Source: Pirellulimonas nuda (GTDB lineage: Bacteria > Planctomycetota > Planctomycetia > Pirellulales > Lacipirellulaceae). Taken from it: a stretch of 64,000 nucleotides of DNA. Location: assembly GCF_007750855.1 (NCBI RefSeq), contig NZ_CP036291.1, forward strand, positions 310,001-374,000, read 5' to 3'. The notes below the pieces were generated by a model that was not told where the DNA came from, searched no databases, and worked only from the letters and a program-made list of their open reading frames with translations. Every line of letters starts with the position of its first letter. Within the stretch, counting starts at the first letter, position 1. Positions 10,048-17,123 of the stretch are shown piece after piece. Position numbers and translations under genes: made by a program.

Positions 10048-10124
10048 CGTATCCGCGTTCATCCGCGTCCATCGGCGGTTCCCCTCACGTCCGTCTCTGT
10101 GCTCTCCGTGACTCTGTGGTTAAC
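10048..10124 (-). repeat. Family A inverted repeat, right arm, inside a gene end
   Basis: Reverse complement of the arm at 9108-9184. The PhnD-PQQ gene runs into this arm from the right and finds its stop in it, so its last ~22 residues are repeat-derived. Confidence 0.8.
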
Positions 10125-12149
10125 CCCGTCCCCCAGCTCCACGCAAACCACCGACCGCTCCCCGCGCACAAACAGCCGCGTCCCCACCAGCGCCGGGTAG
10201 CAGTACAGGTCGGCCTGCTCGGAGTCTTCGAAGAGCCGGGCGCGTGACAGGACGTTGAGCTTGTCGCTCCGCGGATCAACCAGCAGCAGCTCGCCGCCGT
10301 GGCCGAGGATCAGCAGCCGGTCGTCGGTCGCCAGCATCGGGGCAAAGCCGCGGACGGCGCGGTCGCGGCCTTGGTAGAGGGTCTTGAAGCCCGCCGCGGG
10401 GTCGAGGCACAGCAGCTTGTCGGCCGCGCCGAACACCCGGCCCGCCGCGACGATGGGGGTGGCCGTGTCGCTGCGCAGGGCCATCGTCTGGGCCGCCGGC
10501 TCTGGGACGATGCGGCCCGTTTCATCAAAATCGTACAGGCGGGCGCCGTTGTTCTCGGTGACCACCAGCAGCCGGTCGCCGAGCTGCTGCGGCGTGGGGA
10601 CGTTGAAGTCGCCCGGCTGCGGGGGGTCGAGGCGCCACAGCTCGGCGCCGGAGTCGGGGTCGAAGCCGCGGAGGCTGGTCTTGTCGTAGGCGATCACCTG
10701 GTGGACGCCAGCGAAGGTCGCCTCGCAGATCGACGCGTACGCCAGCCCCGCGCCGGCCGCCTGCCAGACCAACAGGCCGGTCTCTGCTTCGAGCGCCACG
10801 AGGTTGAACTGGGTCGCGCCGGTGTGGACGATCAGCATGTCCCCCACCAGCAAGGGGGAGCTGCACGTCCCCCACACCAGCTCTTCTTCGGCCAGAAAGT
10901 CTCGCCGCAGGTTCGTCTGCCACAGCACCGCGCCGGAGGCGAGGTCGGCGCACGTCAGGTCGCCGAACGCGCCCAGCAGGTAGACCTTGTCGTCCGCGAT
11001 CAGCGGCGTGGCCCGCGGGGCGTTGTCGTAGTCCAGCAGCCCCGGCGCGGGGTACTCAACGGTCCACAGCGGTTCGCCCGTGCCGGCTTCGAACGAGCGG
11101 AAGACGTCCATCGCGTTGGCGGCGTCGCGGTCGCCCAGCACCACATGGTGCTGGGTAGCCGCGAGGCCGCCAAGCCCGGACCGCAGCAGCGGCTGCTGCC
11201 AGACGATCGGGGGCGACTCCGGCAGCCGGTCGGGGAGCCAGGGGGCGCGGCCGTTGCGGTCGGGGCCCATGAACTGCGGCCAGTCGGCCGACGCCTGCGG
11301 CTCGCTCTTGGTCTGCGTCGCGTGCTCTTCGATCGGCACAAAGCCGGTGAGCGTCTCGAGCGCGATGATCAGCTTCGGATCGCTCGCCATGTCCAACAGC
11401 GCGGTGCGGAGCCGTTCTTGCTGAGCCGCGTCGAGCCGGTCGCTGGCCAGCGCGGTCACAAAGGGCACCGGCGCCGTCTCGGCCACCACGCGCAGGTCTC
11501 CCTTCTTGATCGTGCCGCACCCTTCCAAGAGCGGCGCGGCGTAGCTGCTGATCACCGCGGCGGCGCGCTCTGAGTCGCCCCACTCGATGATCTTGCAGGC
11601 GCCGTCGCTGCACGCGCTGGTGGTCTCACGCTCGGCCGGCGGCGGGACCGCCACGCCGGCCGACTCCAGCAGCGCCAGCGGCGCGGCGTGCTTCTCGCTG
11701 CACTCGGCCGGTCCGAACAAGATGCGGTAGCCCTTGAGGTCGGACGCCTTCTTGGCGGGGTCGGCGGAGCGGACGACGATCAGCCCCGTCTGCGTGGTCG
11801 AGCCGTCCTTGCCGGTGAGCCGCGCGAGCGCCGTGACCTTCATCCCCAGGGCCTTGGCGTCGGCCCGGGCGACCGAGTCTTTGCCGACGACGATATCGAT
11901 GGCGTCGCAGTCGTCGCGCTCTAGGGCCTTCTGGAACGACTCGGCAAAGACCACCTTTACCGGGCGGTCGAGCTTCTCGGCCAGGTACACGCCTAGTTGG
12001 TCGTAGTCCCGCTGGGCGTACCCCTCAACACAGGGGCACGACAGCGGCGCCGCCAGCGGGTCCATCACCAGCAGCGTCAGCTCGCCCGGCGAGGCGGCGT
12101 TGGCGGCAAGGGGCGCGGCGAGCGCGCACGCGAGCAAGAGCCGGAGCAT
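10059..12149 (-). CDS. PhnD-like binding domain fused to a PQQ-like beta-propeller, secreted
   Basis: A 696-residue protein starting at the ATG at 12149 with AGGAG six bases upstream. Signal peptide: residues 1-19 (MLRLLLACALAAPLAANAAS). Residues ~22-275 resemble the periplasmic phosphonate/phosphite-binding PhnD fold (YDQLGVYLAEKLDRPVKV, FAESFQKAL, IDIVVGKDSVARA). Residues ~290-670 form a PQQ-like (pyrrolo-quinoline quinone type) propeller with WPQFMGPDRNGRAPW at its start and repeated blades (GEPLWTVE, GAVLWQTN, GLLVWQA, GAELWRL). Several Cys pairs occur in the first domain. The combination suggests extracytoplasmic ligand sensing or binding rather than transport, as no ABC permease is nearby. 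The tail after VVCVELGDG is encoded by a repeat arm. Confidence 0.75.
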   Translation of the reverse strand: MLRLLLACALAAPLAANAASPGELTLLVMDPLAAPLSCPCVEGYAQRDYDQLGVYLAEKLDRPVKVVFAESFQKALERDDCDAIDIVVGKDSVARADAKALGMKVTALARLTGKDGSTTQTGLIVVRSADPAKKASDLKGYRILFGPAECSEKHAAPLALLESAGVAVPPPAERETTSACSDGACKIIEWGDSERAAAVISSYAAPLLEGCGTIKKGDLRVVAETAPVPFVTALASDRLDAAQQERLRTALLDMASDPKLIIALETLTGFVPIEEHATQTKSEPQASADWPQFMGPDRNGRAPWLPDRLPESPPIVWQQPLLRSGLGGLAATQHHVVLGDRDAANAMDVFRSFEAGTGEPLWTVEYPAPGLLDYDNAPRATPLIADDKVYLLGAFGDLTCADLASGAVLWQTNLRRDFLAEEELVWGTCSSPLLVGDMLIVHTGATQFNLVALEAETGLLVWQAAGAGLAYASICEATFAGVHQVIAYDKTSLRGFDPDSGAELWRLDPPQPGDFNVPTPQQLGDRLLVVTENNGARLYDFDETGRIVPEPAAQTMALRSDTATPIVAAGRVFGAADKLLCLDPAAGFKTLYQGRDRAVRGFAPMLATDDRLLILGHGGELLLVDPRSDKLNVLSRARLFEDSEQADLYCYPALVGTRLFVRGERSVVCVELGDGVNHRVTESTETDVRGTADGRG

Positions 12150-12172
12150 GGCGGTCTCCTAGGGAAAAACGA

Positions 12173-12407
12173 ACCACGGATACCACGTCGCTTCCTTGCA
12201 AGGAATGGCCACGGATCAAGAATGGCAACGAAAAGGCACAAAAACGTTCCGGTTGCCAACTCCAATTGACCGTCAATGAAACGCCTGTTCATTGAATTGA
12301 TAATTGGGGCCTTGGAATCGATCGTTTTCCGTCTTTGTGCTTTTTGTGCCTTTTCGTGGCAATCGTATCCGTGGCCATTTCTTCCGTGGAAACGTGCTAT
12401 CCGTGGT
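12173..12407. repeat. Family A long inverted repeat between two secreted-protein genes
   Basis: A left arm beginning ACCACGGATACCACG and a right arm ending CGTGCTATCCGTGGT form an imperfect inverted repeat of about 74 bases each. They share AATGGCCACGGAT and CGAAAAGGCACAAAAA. The 85-base centre is AT-rich and has no gene. It occupies most of the gap between the PhnD-PQQ start and the NHL gene stop. Confidence 0.8.
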
Positions 12408-12424
12408 CAGAGCGTCAGAATCAT

Positions 12425-14056
12425 CTACTGGCCGCTGAGCAGCTTCAGCACGCCCACGATCGGGCTCGATGAGCCCTGGGCGGGCGTCTCGGTCGTGTGG
12501 ACGTCTTCTTCGTGGCTGGCTTCTTCGTAGCTGGCCTGCGCCACCGGCTGCGCCGCGTCTCCGCTGATGCGGTCCATCCGCACCACGTGGTGGCGGTTGA
12601 CGTCGATCATGTACACGTGGTCGCCGTCGCTGCTGACGCCGATCGCTACGTTCTTGCAGCCCGGCACCAGGTCGACCTTGCCCACCAGGCCCAGCAGCTC
12701 GCCGTCGGGGCTGTAGCGCTTGATGCGGCCGGTGTCGTCTTCGGCGGTGTACACCGCGCCGCCGGGGCCGAACGCTACGTTCATCGGGTTGCAGCAGCTA
12801 CCGAAGCCCTCCAGGCTCGTGCGGTCCCCGGTGCCCCAATGCTTCTCGGCCTCGCCGTCTAGGTTGTACCGGCTTGCGCGGTGCTTGCTGTTCTCGGCCA
12901 CAAACAAGCCGCCGTCGCAGGCCTGCACGTCCATCTGCCCGCAGCAGCCGCTCAGGCCCTTGATGATCACCTCGCCGTCGGCGAACTGGTCGTCCATCTT
13001 CCACACCTCGTAGCCGTAGCCCACCGTTGAGCGGCAGGCGACGAACACGTGGCCCCCCGCAGAGCTGACCGAAGAGACCGCCATCTTCGAACGCAGCGCG
13101 GCCTCGATCTGCTGGTCGACCTGCTCGTCGGTCAGCGGCTTGGTCTCGCCCATCTGCGAGATCATCGTGTCCCACTGCTCTTGCATCCGCTTGTACTGCG
13201 TGAGTTGACGCTTGAGCACCGACGTACGCGCCGCGAGCACCGCCTGCTTGCGGCCGGCGGCTACGTCGTCTTCGTCCTTCCCGTCTTTTTGCTCTTCGTC
13301 GGCCTTGAGCGCTTCGAGCTGTTGGGTCACCTCTTCTAGTTGCTGCTCCGCCTTGACGACCAGCTCGGTGTACCGATCGGCCTGCTGGGTGTACATCTTG
13401 GCCGTCCGTTCGTGCTGGGTGACGATTTGCTCGCGGAGCTTGCCCCGTTCTTCGTCGCTCATCCCGCTTACGTGGGGCGCCTTGGCGCGGTGTAGCTGCT
13501 GGCCGTCGATGGTCATCCGCACCAGCTCGCCGGCGCCGGCCACCAGGATGTTGCCGGACGGGTCGACGTTGATCGCGTCGGGGGTGAACGGCAGCGGCAA
13601 TGCGGCCACCAGGCCGCCGGACGGGTCGAACACGCGGACCTCGTCCTTGTTCTCTGCCTTGCTGTCGCTCGCGTGGCAGCCGATCAGCAGGTTGTCGTTC
13701 CCGGCGATGCAGAAACACTCGGCGGTCACTTGGGCGTGGCCCGGCACGTTGGCTTTGATGATGCCGGTCTGCTTGTGCGTGGCGGCCACGCCGTCGGCCG
13801 CGCTCTTCGTGGCGGGCGCCACGGCGACTACCTGGGAGGTTTCCGTCTCGCAGGGCTGCTCGGCGCAGGCCTCGGCCTCTTCGCACGCCTGGGCTTCACA
13901 GGCCGGCGCGCGGGCGGCGTCGAACATGGTGTCGGCCGACGCCTGCTGGGCGTCCGCGCCACCCGTGTCGGCAGTGGCAGAGTGATGGGTCCACGCGACC
14001 AGGCCTACCGCTAGGGCGAGGCCGAGCCACAACTTGCTGGTGTCTGCGCGTAGCAT
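12425..14056 (-). CDS. NHL-repeat beta-propeller protein with internal coiled coil, exported
   Basis: A 543-residue protein from the ATG at 14056, chosen because GGAGG lies eight bases upstream and overlaps an alternative ATG at 14071. Signal peptide or anchor: residues ~9-30 (LWLGLALAVGLVAWTH). A Cys-rich segment follows (CEAQACEEAEACAEQPC). The remainder is a propeller of NHL-like blades (VRVFDPSGGLVAALPLPF, IKRYSPDGELLGLVG, VYMIDVNRHHVVRMD), interrupted after the first blades by a ~120-residue coiled coil (residues ~195-315, rich in E, Q, K). Two CC motifs occur in later blades (SGCCGQMD, GSCCNPMN). Probably a surface or periplasmic scaffold; function unknown. Confidence 0.7.
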   Translation of the reverse strand: MLRADTSKLWLGLALAVGLVAWTHHSATADTGGADAQQASADTMFDAARAPACEAQACEEAEACAEQPCETETSQVVAVAPATKSAADGVAATHKQTGIIKANVPGHAQVTAECFCIAGNDNLLIGCHASDSKAENKDEVRVFDPSGGLVAALPLPFTPDAINVDPSGNILVAGAGELVRMTIDGQQLHRAKAPHVSGMSDEERGKLREQIVTQHERTAKMYTQQADRYTELVVKAEQQLEEVTQQLEALKADEEQKDGKDEDDVAAGRKQAVLAARTSVLKRQLTQYKRMQEQWDTMISQMGETKPLTDEQVDQQIEAALRSKMAVSSVSSAGGHVFVACRSTVGYGYEVWKMDDQFADGEVIIKGLSGCCGQMDVQACDGGLFVAENSKHRASRYNLDGEAEKHWGTGDRTSLEGFGSCCNPMNVAFGPGGAVYTAEDDTGRIKRYSPDGELLGLVGKVDLVPGCKNVAIGVSSDGDHVYMIDVNRHHVVRMDRISGDAAQPVAQASYEEASHEEDVHTTETPAQGSSSPIVGVLKLLSGQ

Positions 14057-14158
14057 CACGACTGCCTCCATGAGGACGAGATGGGTTTGCCGGCATCGCG
14101 GCGACCTTAACTCTACCGGTTTCGGCTGGCCAATGGAAAGCTATTCCCGCGAAAAATG

Positions 14159-14244
14159 GCGAGCCGCCGGCGTCAGCGGGCGGAGGACCCCTTACGGGGG
14201 GCCCAGTGCCGGGAAAGCTCCGGCGGCCGACGCCGACGGCTCGC
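14159..14244. repeat. Imperfect inverted repeat GCGAGCCGCCGGCGTC
   Basis: Arms at 14159-14174 and 14229-14244 pair at 15 of 16 bases, with a GC-rich centre. It lies between the divergent NHL gene and the kinase gene. No gene is visible in 14057-14317. Confidence 0.65.
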
Positions 14245-14317
14245 CTTGGGGGGGCGGCTGCGTACACTAGAGGTGCCGGAGGTCCTCCCCACCCAACCTG
14301 TCTGATAGCACCCTCAC

Positions 14318-15778
14318 GTGACCGACCTCAACGGACAGCAGCTAGGGGACTACCGCGTTCTGCGTCGGTTGGGGCGCGGCGCCATGGCCGAGGTGTTCCT
14401 GGCGGAGCAGCTATCGCTGGGCCGCCAGGTGGCGCTCAAGGTGCTGGGGGAAGAACTGGCCCGCGACCCGACCTACGTCGCCCGCTTCCAGCACGAGGCC
14501 CGTGCCGCGGCACGGCTGGTGCACCCCGGCATCGTGCAGATCTACGAGGTCGGCTGCTGCGACGGCCGCTACTACATCGCCCAGGAGTACGTGCCGGGCC
14601 GCAACCTGGGGGAGCTGATCGAACGCGACGGCACCCTCCCCGCTGGCTTGGTGCTGGGCGTGCTGCGGCAGACGGCCGCCGCGCTGGCCAAGGCGGCCGA
14701 GCAGGGGATCGTGCACCGCGACATCAAGCCAGAGAACCTGCTGCTGAGCCGCAGCGGCGAGGTGAAGGTGGCCGACTTCGGCCTGGCCCGCGTCGACCAG
14801 CCAGACGGCGTCAAGCTGACCCAGGTCGGCGTGACCATGGGCACCCCGCTTTACATGAGCCCCGAGCAGGTGGAGGGCAAGCACCTCGACCCCCGCAGCG
14901 ACATCTACTCGCTGGGGGTCGCGGCCTACCACCTGCTATGCGGCCAGCCCCCGTTCCAGGGGGACACGCCGCTGGCGGTAGCGGTGAAGCACCTCCGCGA
15001 GAAGCCCGAGCCGCTGGTCGACCGCTGCCCCGACCTGCCGGTGGCGCTGGCGCGGATCATCGAGCGGATGATGCAGAAGAAGCCGGAGGATCGCTTCGAT
15101 TCACCGAGCGAGCTGCTGTCCGAGCTGCGGGCCCTGACCCGGACCGCGATCGACGAGGGGTGGACCGAGACGGGGGACGACGGCGCCGCGTTCGAAACCC
15201 TGGCGCTCACCGGCGCCTCGCCCGCGGCGACGCGGCGACTGGATCAATTGCTGGGGGCGACGGCCCAGCTCGACCTGCAGCGCCCCAAACGCCGCGGCTG
15301 GATGCTGGTCGTGGCCGCCTGCTTGCTGGCCGGCCTAGCGTTTGGCGTGGCGACGCGCCCCAAGCCGCTGCTGGCGGGGGTGGGCCAGCAGCCGATCGCC
15401 AAGCCGGACGTCGCCAGCCAACTGCTGCACGCCAAGTTTGTCGACAACGAGGCGGCCTGGCTGCTGGTGATGGAGCGGTTCCCCGACGCCGACTTCAACT
15501 ACCACTACATGGCCAAGCAGGGCCTGCTGCGGCTCTACCTCAGCCAAGACCAGAACGGCAAGGCCGAGCGGCTGGCCCGCGAGCTGGCCAGCGCCAGCGA
15601 AGACCAGATGCCCACCCGCGTGTTCGGCAAAGCCGCCGAGGTAGTGCTGGCCGTGCGCGCCGGCGACGCCGTCGCCGCCCGCACCGCCTGGGCCCGCTTC
15701 CCCCAGCCTGAACGCGGCCTGCTGGACGGCGACATGGCCCGCCGCCTCGACGAAGCCGTCCAACAAATGGGCCTGTAG
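14318..15778 (+). CDS. PknB-type Ser/Thr protein kinase with one membrane helix
   Basis: A 486-residue kinase started from GTG at 14318. The N-terminal kinase domain (residues ~11-275) has the Gly loop LGRGAMAEV, catalytic Lys in VALKVLG (K41), HRDIKPEN (133-140), DFG (153-155) and MSPEQVEG as the APE-equivalent, so it looks active. A linker is followed by a membrane helix (WMLVVAACLLAGLAFGVAT) and an extracytoplasmic ~140-residue helical tail that looks like a TPR-like sensor region. The substrate is unknown. The TAG stop is the foot of a family H repeat. Confidence 0.93.
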   Translation: MTDLNGQQLGDYRVLRRLGRGAMAEVFLAEQLSLGRQVALKVLGEELARDPTYVARFQHEARAAARLVHPGIVQIYEVGCCDGRYYIAQEYVPGRNLGELIERDGTLPAGLVLGVLRQTAAALAKAAEQGIVHRDIKPENLLLSRSGEVKVADFGLARVDQPDGVKLTQVGVTMGTPLYMSPEQVEGKHLDPRSDIYSLGVAAYHLLCGQPPFQGDTPLAVAVKHLREKPEPLVDRCPDLPVALARIIERMMQKKPEDRFDSPSELLSELRALTRTAIDEGWTETGDDGAAFETLALTGASPAATRRLDQLLGATAQLDLQRPKRRGWMLVVAACLLAGLAFGVATRPKPLLAGVGQQPIAKPDVASQLLHAKFVDNEAAWLLVMERFPDADFNYHYMAKQGLLRLYLSQDQNGKAERLARELASASEDQMPTRVFGKAAEVVLAVRAGDAVAARTAWARFPQPERGLLDGDMARRLDEAVQQMGL

Positions 15779-16004
15779 CGGCTGCGCCGCGGGGTGTGTC
15801 CGCCTGCGGCGGACGGGGAGTGTGGCTGCGCCACGGGGGGTGTTCGCTACGCGAACGGGGCTGGGGGACGCGCAAGCGATGGAGCGGGGTGGCTGTCGGG
15901 CATCGCTTGCGCGTCCCCCCAGCCCCGGGCCGAAGGCCCAGCCGCGTAGCGGCGAGCCCCGTGGCGCAGCCACACTCCCCGTCCGCCGCAGGCGGACACA
16001 CCCC
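15775..16004. repeat. Family H long palindrome with perfect 48-bp arms
   Basis: Starts GTAGCGGCTGCGC at 15775, where TAG is the kinase stop. Arms at 15791-15838 and 15957-16004 are exact 48-base reverse complements, beginning GGGGTGTGTCCGCCTGCGG. The centre holds further paired segments around GGGACGCGCAAGCGATG. A related element begins with the same 13 bases at 60860 and again donates a stop. Confidence 0.9.
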
Positions 16005-16012
16005 CGCGTGGC

Positions 16013-16207
16013 TCACACGGCGGCTTTCTGGCCGCGGTTGGCACGCCGCCGGAAGTGTGGCGCCGGTTTTGGCGCGGGCTTGACGCTCGCTTCGGGGCGG
16101 CGGGTGCGGATCTCGCCGAGCCGGTCGCCGACCAGCATCCAGGCGATCATCGTCCACACGAAGACAAACGCCGCCATCGGGGCGACGTGGGCAAGGTCGT
16201 ACAACAT
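16013..16207 (-). CDS. Small membrane protein of unknown function
   Basis: A 64-residue product from the ATG at 16207. It has one strongly hydrophobic helix (APMAAFVFVWTMIAWMLVG, residues 9-27), then a basic tail rich in Pro, Lys and Arg. The longer frame upstream reads as unlikely Arg-rich sequence, so the internal start is preferred. Tail-in-cytoplasm topology is expected from the positive charge. Family not recognised. Confidence 0.5.
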   Translation of the reverse strand: MLYDLAHVAPMAAFVFVWTMIAWMLVGDRLGEIRTRRPEASVKPAPKPAPHFRRRANRGQKAAV

Positions 16208-16490
16208 GGCGGGACCGCTGAAGTTTGCGGTGCGCCCATCCAATGGCGGGGCGCCCGGGCGGTCCGTGCCCAGGCGGCGGCCCTGAGGCCGGCTATCCAA
16301 GTGCCATCGGCGCGGCCGCGAGCCGCGGTTGAGCCGGGGTCCTCGGCCCCCTACAGCCCGAACTCTCGGGCGCAGCAGCAGTGGCCATAATCTTGCTAAT
16401 CGGCGATTGAAAATAGCCACTCGATGGCGCATGCTAGCGGCCGTTAAGTGTTCAGGTGTTCACTATCTCTTCGCCGCCAGGAGCCCCCCC

Positions 16491-16619
16491 GTGGACCCAC
16501 CGCTCTCGATTTATGCGCCGCTCGACTGGGACGACATCGACTGGGACCTGGTTCTGCCGGAAGACCCGCCGGAGCCGGACCTACGCGACTTCTGCGTCGA
16601 CGATGCAGACGCAGGCTAG
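16491..16619 (+). CDS. Very small acidic protein
   Basis: A 42-residue product starting with GTG at 16491; CAGGAG lies seven bases upstream, an excellent ribosome site for this window. The sequence is acidic and Pro-rich (LDWDDIDWDLVLPEDPPEPD) and carries one Cys. It precedes the small HTH-zinc gene by 112 bases, with a perfect hairpin between, so they may be expressed together. Acidic small proteins of this type can be inhibitors or adaptors; no function is claimed. Confidence 0.5.
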   Translation: MDPPLSIYAPLDWDDIDWDLVLPEDPPEPDLRDFCVDDADAG

Positions 16620-16630
16620 GGCTGACGCCT

Positions 16631-16703
16631 AACCACGGATGACACGGATCGCACGGATCGGTCTGCCCCAAACCGATCCGTGCGATCCGTGTCATCCGTG
16701 GTT
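16631..16703. repeat. Family A perfect hairpin, 32-bp stem
   Basis: Arms at 16631-16662 and 16672-16703 are exact reverse complements (32 bases, starting AACCACGGATGACACGGATC) with a 9-base loop. The arm is itself built from repeated ACGGATCGCACGGAT-like units. In transcript form it would be a very stable hairpin between two small genes. Confidence 0.92.
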
Positions 16704-16731
16704 CAGTTCTCTCACACTTGAAGGCTTTACG

Positions 16732-16998
16732 TTGCTCGCGATCGAAACCATCCAAGAAGTACAGCGGCTGCTCGCGATCGGGGAGCTCTCACACCGCTCC
16801 ATCGCTCGGCAGGTGGGCTGTAGCCGGGGCGTGGTCGACCAGATCGCCTCGGGCCGCCGCGGCGCGTACGGCCGCGGCGAACCCGAGGCGCCGCCACCCC
16901 CGCTACGGCGCTGCCCCGGCTGCGGCGGCCAGGCGCGGGGGGCGTGTGTTTATTGCCGGGCGGTGGAGTACCGGCGGCGCAAAGGGCGTGCGGCTTGA
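16732..16998 (+). CDS. Small helix-turn-helix protein with C-terminal zinc ribbon
   Basis: An 88-residue protein started at TTG 16732, with GAAGG seven bases upstream; the upstream frame would translate the adjacent hairpin and is rejected. Residues ~5-40 form a resolvase/Hin-type HTH (VQRLLAIGELSHRSIARQVG, then CSRGVVDQIASGRR). The C-terminal third has CPGC and CVYC, a zinc ribbon, then a basic tail. It resembles DNA-binding regulators or transposon accessory proteins. Parts of its 3' end recur at 18.9 kb. Confidence 0.65.
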   Translation: MLAIETIQEVQRLLAIGELSHRSIARQVGCSRGVVDQIASGRRGAYGRGEPEAPPPPLRRCPGCGGQARGACVYCRAVEYRRRKGRAA

Positions 16999-17123
16999 GG
17001 GGAACACAATGGTGCGGGTTAGCCGAGGAAATAACTCCCCGTTGCTCTTTACGCCTCGGGAATCGCAATCTAACGTCGGGCAACTTTCTTCCGAGCGATC
17101 CACTGCAAGAGCCTTTGCTCGCT

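Noticed and set aside
14206..15711. Long Gly/Arg/Pro-rich open frame over the kinase
   Set aside because: It is the other frame of the GC-rich kinase gene, with no recognisable domain.
16639..16731. N-terminal extension of the HTH-zinc protein (MTRIARIGLPQTDPC...)
   Set aside because: This stretch is the translation of the hairpin arm, and a good ribosome site sits before the internal TTG at 16732.
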